NCBI RefSeq assembly: GCF_001905545.1
Contig: NZ_LIPD01000005.1
Span: 124,001 to 188,000 of the forward strand
Direction: 5' to 3'
Length of the DNA: 64,000 nucleotides
From: Streptomyces sp. CB02056
GTDB taxonomy: Bacteria > Actinomycetota > Actinomycetes > Streptomycetales > Streptomycetaceae
Made by a program: the position numbers and the translations under genes. Shown piece by piece: positions 29,501-36,100 of this stretch (the first letter of the stretch is position 1; each line of letters begins with the position of its first letter). The notes beneath the pieces were generated by a model. It made no database searches and had not been told where the DNA came from. It was given only the letters and a program-made list of their open reading frames with translations.

Positions 29501-30012
29501 CGCAGCAGCGGCCCCCGTTCGAGGTCGAAGGGCCGGGAGTACTCCCGGAGCAGGACGGCGTCCAGGCTCTCGCCCTCGGCCGGTTCGCGGACCGGCAGCT
29601 CCACCGGCCCGGGCTCCCGGACGGTCGGCACCGGCCGGCCGTCGCTCTCCGCGAAGGTGGTGCGCAGCGCCTCGTGGCGCGCCACCACGGCGGTCAGCGC
29701 CGCGGCGAGCGCGGTGCGGTCCAGCTCGCCGGTGAAGCGCAGGGCGACGGCGCTGTTGTAGCGCGGGTCCCCGGGGCGCAGCCGGTCGAGGAACCAGAGC
29801 CGCTGCTGGACGAAGGACGGCGGCAGCGGACGGCCGCGGTCGGCGCGCGGGATGGCCCGCTCGGCGGCGGCCCCGTCGCCGCCGGACCGGCCGGCCAGCC
29901 GCCGGCGCAGGGCTTCGCGCAGGTCGGCGGGCAGGGCCGCGGCGCGGTCCCGCTTCGAGGGCGTCGGAGGCGTCGAAGGCGTCATGGTCGTCGGGTCCTC
30001 ACCGTTCGTCAT
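10117..30012 (-). CDS. Nonribosomal peptide synthetase 2, modules 6-10 (no TE domain)
   Basis: 6631 aa, domain order C-A-T-E / C-A-T / C-A-T-E / C-A-T / C-A-T-E. All five C domains keep H-H-x-x-x-D-G, all three E domains keep H-H-x-x-x-D-x-x-S-W, and the carrier serines are S1039, S2566, S3608, S5093 and S6130. It should receive the peptide from module 5 (its first C domain is the LCL type) and add basic, Thr, basic, Val-like and hydrophobic residues, with D configuration at positions 6, 8 and 10. The protein ends with the E domain; there is no TE or reductase, so release needs a separate enzyme, most likely the hydrolase at 47547-48914. The ATG at 30012 overlaps the NRPS-1 stop by 14 bp (translational coupling); an ATG at 29985 behind a GAGGA is an alternative. 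Confidence 0.97.
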   Translation of the reverse strand: MTNGEDPTTMTPSTPPTPSKRDRAAALPADLREALRRRLAGRSGGDGAAAERAIPRADRGRPLPPSFVQQRLWFLDRLRPGDPRYNSAVALRFTGELDRTALAAALTAVVARHEALRTTFAESDGRPVPTVREPGPVELPVREPAEGESLDAVLLREYSRPFDLERGPLLRALLVAEAPHAHVLQLTAHHIVTDGWSMGVVLDELCTAYEALARGADPALPEVAAQYPDFAAWQREQLAGDRLERQLAHWREKLAGAVPSDLPLDHPRRGEEAGPGGLHTFTVPAPLTARLRALATEQQGTLNTALVAGTQALLARWSGQEDVTVGSLMAGRTRTELERAVGCFVNTVVLRTRVAPDASFRELLAAATETGNDALAHGDTPFERIVEVVGAPREAGRNPLFDVLVLLHPAPPTSGDRPGLATAPVTVPRQAATFDLSVEFVPDGEALTGVLEYRADLFDAPTAGRMAEQLLRLLEGAAAEPDRPLATLPLLSARETEQVTRGWNATELPVEAVGLPELLRRRAERTPHALALVAGEERLDYAELDARAERLARRLATTGAGPERLVALRLPRTADLVVAVLAVWKVGAGYLPLDPALPWERVVYVLEDAGPALFLDEDTLRDLLGNDDPVDVVLPTPDLATPAYVLYTSGSTGRPKGVSVPHRALAHLLAAHRAGFVADAGGGPLNVALTASFSFDTSLEGLLLLADGHPLHLVDETTRMDPAALVEYVVRHRIDFLDLTPSYLRQLLPAGLLDDPRHRPRVLMLGGEAVAPRLWRELAARPETAAYNYYGPTECTVDAIACRIDGGDRPLIGRPLPNVRAYVLDGRLQPVPPGVSGELHLAGEQVARGYDGRPGLTAARFTADPYGPPGTRMYRTGDLARWTADGRLEYLGRADDQVKVRGHRIEPGEIEAALLELPEVRAAAVAAVPDAHGHHRLAAYLVFADGAARPAADLRAALRRVLPDHLVPSSFTVLDALPLGTSGKLDRRALPAPETDVREGEFTAPRTPEEETLAAIWAEVLGVPRVGVTDNFFELGGDSILSIQAVSRARAAGLRIGSQDVFRHQTVADLAAAARTAEPPAAPAPRHHQDGPAPLTPVQEWFFAAHGPLRHFTMSMLLDLPYGLDEAALDRALGALVAAHPALRTRFTRTGDGWRQEPAADAGALLTALDPATGPAGDREAEREAAAEAARAELDPATGALLRAVLFRPAEGARPQLLLTAHHLAVDSVSWRVLLADLAQAYRQAAEGRTPDPAPEPTAFTDWAHRLAELVRTGGLDADLPYWTAETAAPAGPLPVDLPGTPTAGSVRTLRHRLDRATTEALLRKVPEAYRTQVNDVLLSALGRALADWTGTGRVAVALEGHGREDLFDGLDLSRTVGWFTTQYPVTLDLPEGTDWAATLKRVKERLRAVPSRGLGYEALARLGSAAALRDRPLPQVCFNYHGQWTAPEGGDFAPAGQAPGRDLAPDEPLDHLLDVSAVVADGELELTWHYSDRVHREETVRALAEATAAALTGIVEHCASPGAGGRTPSDFPLAGLDQAALDRLVGDGREVTDLLPLTPLQEGMLFHRLVGGEDDVYLDQAALLLEGVADPHALALAWQRVADRTPALRTSVVWEGVPAPLQVVRRGVRLPVTHLDLRAVDPAERAERLERLKAEDLALGLDIATAPLTRLTLVRLPEARVQLLWTSHHLVLDGWSLAQVLTDVFAEYAALTTGAAPAPAVRRPFADYVHWLAGQDAGAARAHWRSVLDGFATATPLPADRARREAHQARSAGSLSAALSEQVSEQLARTARQSGLTLGTVVQGAWALLLSRYSGEPDVLFGTTVSGRPEELPGVESMIGMFINTLPTRVRVDGERTAADWLRELQADQAEARRHSAVSLAELTGFSDVPAGSALFDSIVAFENYPFDDARAAGTGVRLAEVSSRDATSFPLVLRAYQGGQVGFDLAYDPELFDAATVDALAGRLRLLLTELAAGLDRPLRALAWTTEEERRRLLVDWNGTAQGRPARTLVDLFEERAARTPRAEAVTCGGEHLDYAELDARADRLAHRLAGLGAAPERYVALALPRTAELVVAVLAVLKTGAAYLPLDPGLPAERRAELLRDAAPVALVTLEPPADPTGVEVPVLALADPGVRADLARRPAGPLGAGHRPLPDSPAYAIFTSGSTGRPKGVVVPHANVVRLFEQTRELFGFGAEDVWTLFHSYTFDFSVWELWGPLLHGGRLVVVPEDTARSPEDFLRLLAEERVTVLNQTPSAFHQLARADAELPDISARLALRTVVFGGEALDVTRLADWYRRHPEDAPRLVNMYGITETTVHVTHTALNLATATAGGPGPIGTGIADLRLYVLDGDLAPVPPGAVGELYVAGEGLARGYLNRPGLTAGRFLADPFGAPGTRMYRTGDRARWQADGTLRYLGRADQQVKIRGYRIEPGEIEAALQTHPGVALATVGVHEDATGTRRLVAHLVGEDPARPPGAAELRAHLERLLPAYLVPAAYVPLAALPLTPNGKLDRRALPVPGPDGFAAGRERTAPRTPAERLVAEAWAEVLDTGAVGAEDDFFALGGDSILAVRVTARLRAAFGAADLSPRVLFTHPVLADLAEALGAPRPGAAPAVIPAADPAADAPLSYAQQRLWFLDRFEPGSTEYTSLSVLRLRGALDRAALGAALDALVERHEALRTTYAERDGRARQVVRPPHPVELPCADVPAAELDAHLERIATAPFDLAEGPVLRAHLARTAAEEHVLALAVHHIATDGWSMGVLGRDLGELYAAALERRSPRLPALPVRYTDYAAWQRTRTAAAEADLDHWRRALDGLAPLELPTDRPRPAVRTREGALTTFMLPAELTARLRERGREADGTLYTVLLAACQVLLARWSGQRDVAVGTVTSGREQGELHDVVGMFVNTLVLRGDIRPELTFHELLTAAQHTVLDALAHQEVPFERLVDALQPERDTSRTPLFQVMVALHNLGAETPPLPGLTVEPVTPPVRSAAFDLSFDFAEHDGGLTGYLEYSTGLFDARTAEQLAHRLTTLLAAVAEAPGTAVGELPLMSGDERRQVLGQGRGEPLPGPDTTFTALFEEQAARTPDATALVARDATLDYAALNARANRLARHLAALGAGPEQVVAVRLPRTSDLVVALFAVLKAGAVLQFVDPDLPEERAALLLADTRPRTVLTERDLREVPWDALPGHDLTDAERTAPLRPGNAAYLIHTSGSTGRPKGVVVEHRQLVNLCRDHREGMLAPHTADGARLKVALSASLSFDTSWEGPLLLVSGQELHLIDEDVRLDPQAFCARIVEQRLDVVNVTPSYLRELTAAGLFGPAPHHPRLLQLGGEAIPAATWRELAEVRARLGVTVYNLYGPTECTVDAAYARCADHPGRPVIGRPGRGVTAYVLDGALRPVPPGMPGELYLAGRQVARGYLGRPGLTAGRFLADPYGAPGTRMYRTGDLARWDAAGQLEFLGRADDQVKIRGFRIEPGEVEAALLTHPDLADCAVAAREQGGRTLLVGYPVPAGDRVPPAEELRAWLRRTLPDHLVPTAFVPLARVPRTTSGKTDRRALPAPPAQPDRTTPYVAPRPGTEERLAAIWAEVLGVRRVGARDNFFALGGDSILSIQIVSRARAAGLALTTKDVFRYQNVAELALCAGESTVRTEAEEAEPAEAPLTPIQHWYLDGRRPGEALRFTMTQRLVLAPDTDPAALRQAVLALVEHHPALRTRFRHGEAGWHQEVREQAPDGVFTHHWTVLETEVQRAAEEAQRSLDPLQGRMLRALYFDGGAGRPGQLVLTIHHLAVDGVSWRILLADLEAAHQAARGGAPVRLPEPGTSYTRWAARLERHTRSGALDGDTAYWTRTGEAPAGLPAGRPGANTHGSAATVTVTLDEATTGALLRRVPEVYRTQVNDVLLSALGRTLARWCGRDTVLIGVEGHGREDLFPDQDLSRTVGWFTAEFPLALRVDPEAGWHRTLRSVKEQLRAIPLRGLSHGALRHLLPSALPEGAAAPQVGFNYHGQWDTRTGADGLLRGSLPPAGRDTDPDEPRPYLLDVIGAVQDGRLELGWTYPAEVYEEAAVRALAEQTLQALRELAEHCAGPGAGGRTPSDFPLAGLDQERLDGLVGDGREAADLLPLTPLQSGMLFHGLVDEDGAYVDRIAVRLAGVGDPAAFAAAWQQVADRTPALRTAVHWRGLPHPVQLVARRAALPVRHLDWRALTPERRAEETERLLAEERAAGLDLGTAPLTRLVLAALPGEEVLLLWSTHHVILDGWSTGQLLTEVCEEYAALTGGPQAPRPVRRPFADFLAWLREQDGRAAEEHWSAALAGFTERTALPYDRRPAGAHRARSTAAVHRVLDEAASARLRENAAAAGLTVNTLVEGAWALLLARYGGTADVVFGTTVSGRPAELPGVETMIGLFINTVPARVRIPSGGVLPWLRDLQDRQSEGRGHDHLALTRIQGLSELPAGEPLFDSMLVFENYPVDESAADRTGVRVVEVRADDATTFPWCLRAHLSGQLAFDLAYDPALFDQRTARDAADRLALLLTALADGLDGDLAALDPLTPADRDLLASWHATARPPEPRSPLRVFAEQVRRTPDAPAVREGGRELDYRGLDDWSDRLAARLLADGLAPEDRVALAMDRGTELVVAQLAVLKAGGAYLPVDRRAPEERRRTLLERAGAAATLTAGQVAAARDGAAAPDLPPADPDRLAYVMYTSGSTGEPKAVAVRHRDVASLATDSRFTGGRCARVLLHSPVAFDAATFEVWAPLLNGGCVLVAPDGPVDAALLRRLAGPDGPTALWLTAGLFRLLAQDAPDCFGGLRTLWTGGDVVPAAAVRRVLAACPGLTVVDGYGPTETTTFATAHALSDAAAVPDTVPIGRPLDDRRAHVLDARLRPVPPGCAGELYLAGEGLARGYLGRPGATAARFLADPSGPPGARMYRTGDLARRRPDGTVEFLGRADDQVKIRGFRVEPAEVEAALAAHPLVADVAVVVREDRPGARRLVAYAVGTDGAPDPGELREFAARALPDYLVPAAFVPLDALPLSRNGKVDRAALPAPEERPGGRRERVEPRTAAERRTTELFAEVLGIRPPGTDEGFFDLGGDSILSIRLAARLTEAFGTELGPRAVFDHPTPAGLARLLTEESAAPARPPVVPVPRTGAAPMSHAQQRLWFLEEFTPGVSENVALALRLRGTLDTGALGAALDALTARHESLRTTFDSVDGHGVQLVHPPHAVPLPLHDLSGRPADERPRALRDLLAADRARPFDLRRGPLLRATLARLADREHVLALTLHHMVTDGWSTGVLLTDLAHLYRAELGSTGAELAPLPVQYADYAHWQRTAGAPTGDQLAYWKGQLTGVVPPQLPTDRPRPAVRTANAANAATVRLELPADTARRLAEVGRRRGATLFTTLVAAAQAYLARLCGDSDITVGTITSGRHRPEVQRLVGFFVNTLVLRSRVEPGQPFDALLGEVRQTVLDAFAHQDVPFEKVVDEVQPVRDTSRSPLFQVHVVLQNAPSAEPDLPGLDVTGIEPDAVRTPFELVLEFVETASGALHGLFTYDTDLFDPATVERMAGQLATLLTAVAEDPSRAVGALPLAGPEESPAEPHGGFRPVPEATLPELFERRAAATPGAPALLDGERELSYADLDRAANRLAHQLIRRGVGPERLVALALPRSAAMVVAQLAVAKAGGAFLPVDPDYPAPRREFMVRDAAAHLLLDDPAQVWAAEGPDTAPTDADRTSALTPAHPAYAVYTSGSTGTPKGVLVTHRGLAVFAAAAAEQYAVGPGDRVLQFASPSFDASVLELCISLLSGAALVTGEEGPLVGERLAEALTARRISHTLIPPAALATLEPETAAALTGLRTLVVGAEACPADLVDTWAPGRRMVNSYGPTEATVVATWTGPLAPGSGSPAIGRPSGATRAYVLDTALRPVPPGVTGELYLAGPGLARGYLGRPGLTARSFLPDPYGAPGERMYRTGDLARRAADGQLRFAGRADEQIKLRGFRIEPGEIESALRRSPLVRDAVVTVRADGPGGGRLVGYVVPADATAGAPALDLRLHLAETLPPHLVPSAFVALERLPLTPNGKLDRRALPDPGPAQAAAGPGRAPETDLERRIARIWADVLGLDEVGADDNFFLLGGDSILSMQVVSRLRRDGLHLATRDLFSHQTVAELATVVRTATERADDGPVTGGVPLTPIQEWFLTTPRAAHHHFNQSTLLELSADPDPAALRTALDALLEHHDALRMRFTRDEAGWHQFNPPPAPAEDLLVHHDLTGQDAGAADAAMAKAADELHAGFDLARGPLLRAALFTGHPEHPALLLLVAHHLVVDAVSWRVLRDDLESAHRQAVQGGPVTLGERGTSYREWAQRLAAHVAEGGLDHELPYWEEAVSARAALPGSPSGTGGPSDPGGAETAAVTVELDEADTEALLRAAPAAYRTRVNDVLLAALALALARWSGQQRIGLDLEGHGREDLLDGVDLSRTVGWFTTVHPVTFHVPDPAEPGPDRDWRALVKSVRRQLRAVPGNGLGFGALRTFGTPEVRERLAAGGHGQVVFNYLGQWDARPEAAGDGLVRAELGSFGQDHDPRDGGSHPLEVVGAAQHGRLAFTWHHRPAVHDTGAVRRAAEDFAAALRQIARHAREGR
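14573..17665 (-). other. NRPS module 9: C(DCL)-A-T, Val-like residue
   Basis: C about 4115-4545, A 4570-5050, T around S5093, no E domain. The pocket D-A-F-W-T-G-G-T-F differs from the common valine code (D-A-F-W-I-G-G-T-F) at one position, Thr299. Valine or another small branched residue is predicted. Confidence 0.7.
17666..22147 (-). other. NRPS module 8: C(LCL)-A-T-E, probably basic residue, D
   Basis: C about 2620-3060, A 3085-3565, T around S3608, E 3660-4100. The pocket D-T-E-N-Q-G-L-V-D shares D-T-E and the terminal V-D with module 6 but has Asn for Asp at 278. An ornithine-, arginine- or lysine-like substrate is likely; it is less certain than module 6. Confidence 0.65.
22148..25360 (-). 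other. NRPS module 7: C(DCL)-A-T, threonine
   Basis: C about 1555-1990, A 2015-2520, T around S2566, no E domain. The pocket D-F-W-N-V-G-M-V-H is the standard threonine code, making this the most secure specificity call in the cluster. The C domain begins L-P-L-T-P-L-Q-E-G-M-L-F-H, the form that accepts a D-configured donor. Confidence 0.9.
25361..30012 (-). other. NRPS module 6: C(LCL)-A-T-E, basic residue, D
   Basis: C about residues 60-495, A 515-1000, T around S1039, E 1095-1540. The A-pocket residues read by motif alignment are D-T-E-D-M-G-Y-V-D. Glu239 and Asp278 form an acidic pocket like those of lysine, beta-lysine or ornithine activators, so a cationic side chain is predicted; the exact residue is open. 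Confidence 0.75.
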
Positions 30013-33000
30013 CGTCGGGGCTGCCGGGGGCGGCGGGTTCGTCGGGGCCGTCCAGCGCGGCGGCTTCGAGTTCGCTGAGCACCAGGTCCTCCACCAGGTC
30101 GGCCAGGGCGGCCACGGTGCGGGAGACCAGCACGTCGCGGGGGGTGAGCGTGACGCCGAAGGCGTCGTTGGCCCGGGAGGCGATCAGCAGGGCGCGCATG
30201 GAGTCGCCGCCCAGCTGGAAGAAGTCGTCGGTGGCGCCGACGGCGGTGCGCAGGGCCTCGGCCCAGATCTCCGCCACCGCCTCCTCGGTGGGGGTGCGCG
30301 GGGCCACCCGTCCGGCCGGCTCGGCCTCGGCCGGGTCGGGGGCGGGCAGGGCCGCGCGGTCGGTCTTGCCGCTCGCGGTGAGCGGGAAGCGCTCCAGCAC
30401 CGCGAAGGCCGTGGGGACCATGGGGCCGGGCAGGGCGCGGGCGGCCAGGGCGCGCAGTTCGGCGGCGGTCGGCGGTTCGGCGCCGGGGGCGGCCAGCAGG
30501 TGGGCGACCAGCCGGGGCAGTCCGGGCTCGTCCTCCCGGATGCTCACCACCGCGTCCAGGACGGCCGGGTGGCGCGCCAGCACGGCCTCCACCTCGCCCG
30601 CCTCGATCCGGTGGCCGCGCAGCTTGAGCTGGTGGTCGGTGCGGCCCAGGTAGTGCAGTTCGCCGTGGCGGTCGCGGCGCACCAGGTCGCCGGTGCGGTA
30701 CATCCGGCCGCCGGGCGGCCCGTACGGGTCGGCGGTGAAGCGGGCGGCGGTCAGCCCGGGGCGTCCGAGGTAGCCGCGGGCCAGGGCCGGTCCGCTCAGC
30801 CACAGTTCGCCGGGGACGCCGTCGGGCACCGGCCGCAGCCGGGCGTCCAGGACGTACGCGCCGGTGCCGGGCAGCGGGCGGCCGATCGGCGGGGCGGCGC
30901 CGTCGGCGGTGAGCGGCGCGGACCAGGTGGCGACGACGGTGGCCTCGGTGGGGCCGTAGGAGTTGACCATCCGGTGGTGCGGGGCCCAGCGGGCGACCAG
31001 GTCGGGGCCGCAGGCCTCCGCGCCGACGATCAGGGTCTTCAGCGCGGGCAGGCTGCCGGGGGTGTCGGCCGGCAGGGTGGCGAGGGCGGCGGGCGGCAGC
31101 AGGGTGTGGGTGATCCGCTCCGCCCGGAGCAGTCCGGCCAGGTGGGCGCCGAGCAGCGGTCCGGGCTCGGGCACCACCAGCCGGGCGCCGTGCGGCAGGG
31201 CCAGGCACAGTTCGAGCACGGAGGCGTCGAAGCTGGGGGTGGCGAAGGCCAGCACCCGGTCCCCCGGGGCCACCTGGTAGTGGGCGGCCTCGGCGGCGGC
31301 GAAGGCGGCGAGGCCGCGGTGGGTGACCACGACGCCCTTCGGGGTGCCGGTGGAGCCGGAGGTGAAGATGACGTAGGCGGGGTCGTCCGGGTCGAGCGGG
31401 CGGGTGCGGTCGGCGTCGGTGGGGCGGTGGCCGGGGGCGCCGTCGGGGTCGGCGGCGAGCAGCTCGGCGACCTCCTTGGCGTCCAGGGTCAGCGCGGGCG
31501 CCGCGTCGCGCAGCATCGCCCCGATCCGCTCCTCGGGGTAGTGCGGGTCGACGGGCAGGAAGGCGGCGCCGGTCTTCGCCACCGCCAGTTCGGCGAGCAC
31601 GGTGTCCGCCGAGCGGGGCAGCAGCAGGGCGACGGTCTCCCCGGGGCCGGCGCCGCGCGCGATCAGCCGGTGGGCGAGGCGGTTCGCGTGCGCCTCGGCC
31701 TCGGCGTAGATCAGCTCCAGGCCGTCCGCGCTCAGCGCGACGGCCTCCGGCCACCGGTCCGCGGCGGCCTCGACCAGGGCGGGCAGGGTCGCCGGGGGCA
31801 CCGGGGCGAGCGCCGGGCGGGCGGGGCCGTGCAGCAGCCGCTCCCGTTCGCCGGGCGGCAGCAGGTCGAGCCCGTCCAGCGGGGTGGCGCCGTCCGAGGC
31901 GGCCAGCGCGTTCAGGGTGTGCAGCAGCTGGTCGGCGAGCCGCCCGGCGGTCCGCCGGTCGAGGAAGCGCGGGTCGTGGCCGAGTTCCACGGCGAGCCGC
32001 TCGCCGGGCGAGACGACCACGGTGAGCGGGTAGTTGGTGGCCTCCCGGGCGTCCAGGTCGCGTACCAGCAGGCCGTACGCGCCGGCCGTGGCGTCGCCGA
32101 CCGGGTAGTTCTCGAAGACCACCAGGCTGTCGAACAGCTCGGTGCCCGGCGGGACCTGACTCAGCCCGTGCATCCGGGCGAGCGGCAGGTGGTCGAAGCG
32201 GCGGTCCTCGGCCTGCTCCTCCTGGAGGGTGCGCAGCCAGTCGGCGCAGGGCTGCCGGCCGTCGACGGCGACCCGGGCGGGCAGGGTGGTGATGAACAGG
32301 CCGACGATGCCGTCGGAGCCGGCCAGGTCGGCGGGCCGGCCGGAGACGGTGGTGCCGAAGCAGACCCGCTGCTCCCCGCTCCAGCGCGACAGCAGCAGCG
32401 CCCAGGCGCCCTGCACCACGGTGTTGAGGGTGAGGCGGTGGCGGCGGGCGAACTCCTGGAGCCGCGCGGTCGCGGCCTCGTCCAGCCGGTGCGAGAGCCA
32501 GTCGCCGGAGCGGGCGGTGTCGCCCTGGGCGGGCCGGCGGTCGTAGGGCAGCGGGGTGGGGGCGGCGAGGTCGGCCAGCACGCCGCGCCAGTGCTCGACG
32601 GCGGCACCGGTGTCGCGGGCGGCGAGCCAGCGGACGTACTCGGCGAAGGGGCGGCGCTCGGGCAGCTCGGGGCGCTCGCCCCGGGCCAGGGCGGCGTGGG
32701 CGGCCAGCACGTCGGCGAGGACGTGGAAGACGCTCCAGCCGTCCAGCAGCACGTGGTGGAAGGCCCAGACCACCCGGACCTGCTCCGGGCCGAGCCGGAC
32801 CAGGTCGAGCCGCAGCAGCGGGGGCCGGTCCAGCACCAGCGGGCGGGCCCGCTGCTCGGCGAGCAGTTCCTCCAGCCGGGCGGCGCGCTCGGCCTCGCCC
32901 AGCTCGCTCCAGTCGTGCTCGGCGACCGGCAGCACCGCCTGCCGGTGGACCACCTGGAGCGGCACCGGCACGTCGCGCAGCGCCACCGAGGTGCGCAGCA

Positions 33001-33170
33001 CCGGGGTGCGGTCGACGACGTGCTGCCAGGCGGCGGCCAGCAGGCCCGGGTCACGGGCGCCGTCCAGGACGAAGGTGATCTGCTCGACGTAGAGGCCGTG
33101 TTCGGCCTCGTCCAGGCCGTGCACCACCATGCCGGTCTGGGTGGGGGTGAGCGGCTGGATCTCCGTCACC
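29999..33170 (-). other. NRPS module 5: C(DCL)-A-T, unassigned hydrophobic residue
   Basis: C about 4745-5170, A 5200-5690, T around S5734, no E domain. The pocket D-A-L-L-I-G-S-V-V matches modules 1 and 10 except at conservative I/V positions. NRPS-2 begins with an LCL condensation domain, consistent with an L residue here. Confidence 0.75.
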
Positions 33171-36100
33171 TCCCGTCCGGTGCCGGCCAGCCGGTCGACG
33201 CCGGCCTGGTCGAGGCCGGCCAGCGGGAAGTCGGAGGGGGTGCGGCCGCCGGCGCCGGGCTCGGCGCAGTGGCGGACGAGCTCCCGCAGCTCGTCCAGCA
33301 GTTCGGCGGCCAGCCGGGCGACCGTGCCGCTGTGGTGCACCGCGCGGGAGTAGGACCAGGTGAAGGAGAGCCGGCCCTCGGCGACCAGGCCGAGCACGTC
33401 CAGCAGGTGGGGGCGGCGGGCGGTGCGGTCCATGCCGCCGGTGAGCGGGCCGGCCGGGGCGTGCAGCAGGCCGCCGGGGGTGGCGGTCCAGTCCTGCCGG
33501 CCCAGGTAGTTGAAGCCGATCCGCGGCAGCGCCAGGCCCGGCTCCGGCTTGAGGTGGCGCAGGGCGCCGTGGCCGAGGCCGCCGCCAGGGACGGCGCGCA
33601 GGCTCTCCTTGACGGCCTTCAGGGCGGTGCCGGGGTCGGCGTCCGGGGGCACGTCCAGGGCGACGGGGTACATCGTGGTGAACCAGCCGACGGTGCGGGA
33701 GAGGTCGACGCCGTCGAAGGGCTCCTCGCGGCCGTGGCCCTCCAGGGCGACCAGCACCCGGCCGCGTCCGGTCCAGCGGGCCAGCACCCGGCCGAGGGCG
33801 CAGAGCAGGACGTCGTTGACCCGGGTGCGGTAGGCCTCCGGGACGTCCTGGAGCAGCCGGCGGGTGGACTCGGCGTCCAGGGCGAAGGTCAGCGACTCCT
33901 CGGTGTCGGCCGTATTGGCGCCGTCCAGGTCAACCGGCAGGTCGTCGTCCACCAGGCCCTGCCAGTACGGGAGTTCCGCGTCGAAGCCGCCGGCCGCGGT
34001 GTGCGCGGCGAGCCGTTCGGCCCAGGCCCGGAAGGAGGTGCTCTTGGCGCCGAGGTCGGGCCGCTCGCCCGCGCTCAGCGCGTTGTGGGCGCGCTCCAGG
34101 TCCTCCAGCAGGATCCGCCAGGACACCGCGTCCACCACCAGGTGGTGCGCGGCCAGCAGCAGCACGGGGCGGGGGTCGTCGGCGAAGCGGCAGAGCGCGG
34201 CCCGCAGCAGCGGTCCGGCGGCCAGGTCGAAGCCCTCGGCCAGTCGCTCGCCGAGGTCCCGCAGGACGGTCGCGCGCTGCTCACCCTCGGCGGCGGGCAG
34301 CTCGTGCGGGCGCAGTTCGGGGGCCTGGCCGGGTGCGGTGCCGTGCTGGCGCCACCGGCCGTCGGCGAGCGGTTCGTAGCGCAGCCGCAGCGCGTCGTGG
34401 TGGTCCAGGACGGCGGCCAGCGCGGCCCGCAGGGTTTCCTCGTCGGTGTCCGGGGCGAGGGTGAAGGAGACGGACTGGGTGAGCTGGGCCGGGTCGCCGT
34501 CCAGGGTGTCCAGCAGCCAGTGCTGGACGGGGGTGAGCGGGGCCTCGCCGACCACCGCGCCCTGGTCGGCGGCGGGCTCGGGGCGCGGTGAGCGCTCGGC
34601 GGCGCGGGCGAGTTCGGCCAGGGTCTGGTGGGCGAACAGGTGCCGGGGGGTCAGCGCCAGGCCGTCCCGGCGGGCCGCCGAGACGATCTGGATGCCGAGG
34701 ATGGAGTCCCCGCCGAGGGCGAAGTAGTTGTCGTCCGCGCTCACGTCGGGCACCCCGAGCACCTCGCGCCAGATGGCGGCGAGGGCGCGCTCGGTGTCGG
34801 TGCGCGGGGGCCGGCCGGCCTCCGTCGCGGGCGCGGCCCACACCGGCTCGGGCAGGGCGCGCCGGTCCAGCTTGCCGGTGGCGCCGAGCGGCAGCCGCTC
34901 CAGCGGCACCACCAGGGCGGGCACCAGGTGGCCGGGGAGGGTGTCGCCGAGGAAGGCCCGCCACTCGGCCTGGTCGGGCAGGGCGCCGTCGCGCGGCACC
35001 GCGTAGCCGACCAGCCGCTTGTGGCCGTCCTGGTCGACCACCCGGGCGGCGGCCGCCGTCACCCGGGGGTGGCGGGCCAGCGCGGCCTCGACCTCGCCGA
35101 GTTCGATCCGGAAGCCGCGCACCTTGACCTGGTCGTCGGCGCGGCCGAGGTAGTCGAGGCCGCCGTCGGCGCTCCAGCGCACCCGGTCGCCGGTGCGGTA
35201 CATCCGGGCGCCGGGCGGGCCGTACGGGTCGGGCAGGAAGCGGGCGGCGGTCAGGCCGGGGCGGCGCAGGTAGCCGCGGGCCACGCCGGTGCCGGCCAGG
35301 TACAGCTCCCCGGGAGCGCCGACGGGCACCGGGCGCAGCCGCTCGTCCAGGACGTAGGCCCGGGCGCCGCCGACCGGGCGGCCGATCGGCGGGTCGCGGT
35401 CCGGGTCGGCGGGGTCGCAGGTGTGGGCGGTGGCGTAGACGGTGGCCTCGGTGGGGCCGTAGACGTTCAGCACCCGGCAGCCGGGGACGGCCTCGCGGAC
35501 CTGGCGCACGGTGCGGGCGGGCAGTGCCTCGCCGGCCAGCACCACGGTGTCCGCCGCGAGCCGCACGGCGCCGTCGGCGAGCAGTCCGCCGAGGGCCGAG
35601 GGCACCGCGCTGAGCAGGCCGGCCCGCCAGGGGCCGGGGCGCTCGGCCAGCGCCAGCAGGTCGCGCAGGAGTTCCACACGGCCGCCGGAGAGCAGCGGCG
35701 CGAAGATCTCGAACACCGACACGTCGAAGTTGAGCGAGGTGGCGGCGAGCACGTGGGCCAGGCCGCCGTCGGCGAACTCGGCGGCGGCCCAGTCGGTCAG
35801 GGCGAGCACCGAGCTGTGGGCGACCACCACGCCCTTGGGGCGGCCGGTCGAGCCGGAGGTGTGGATGACGTACGCGGGGTGCTCCGGCCGCAGGGCGCCG
35901 TGCCGCTCCTCGTCGCGGACGGCGTCGGCGCGGGCGGCGGCCAGGCGCTCGCGGCAGGCCGGGTCGTCCAGCACGATCCGGGTGGACGGGCCGTCGGGCA
36001 GCCGGTCGGCGGTCGCCGTGCCGGTGACGACGGCGTCGGGCCGGACGTCCTCGAAGAGGTAGGCGATCCGCTCGGCCGGGTAGCCAGGGTCGACGGGCAG

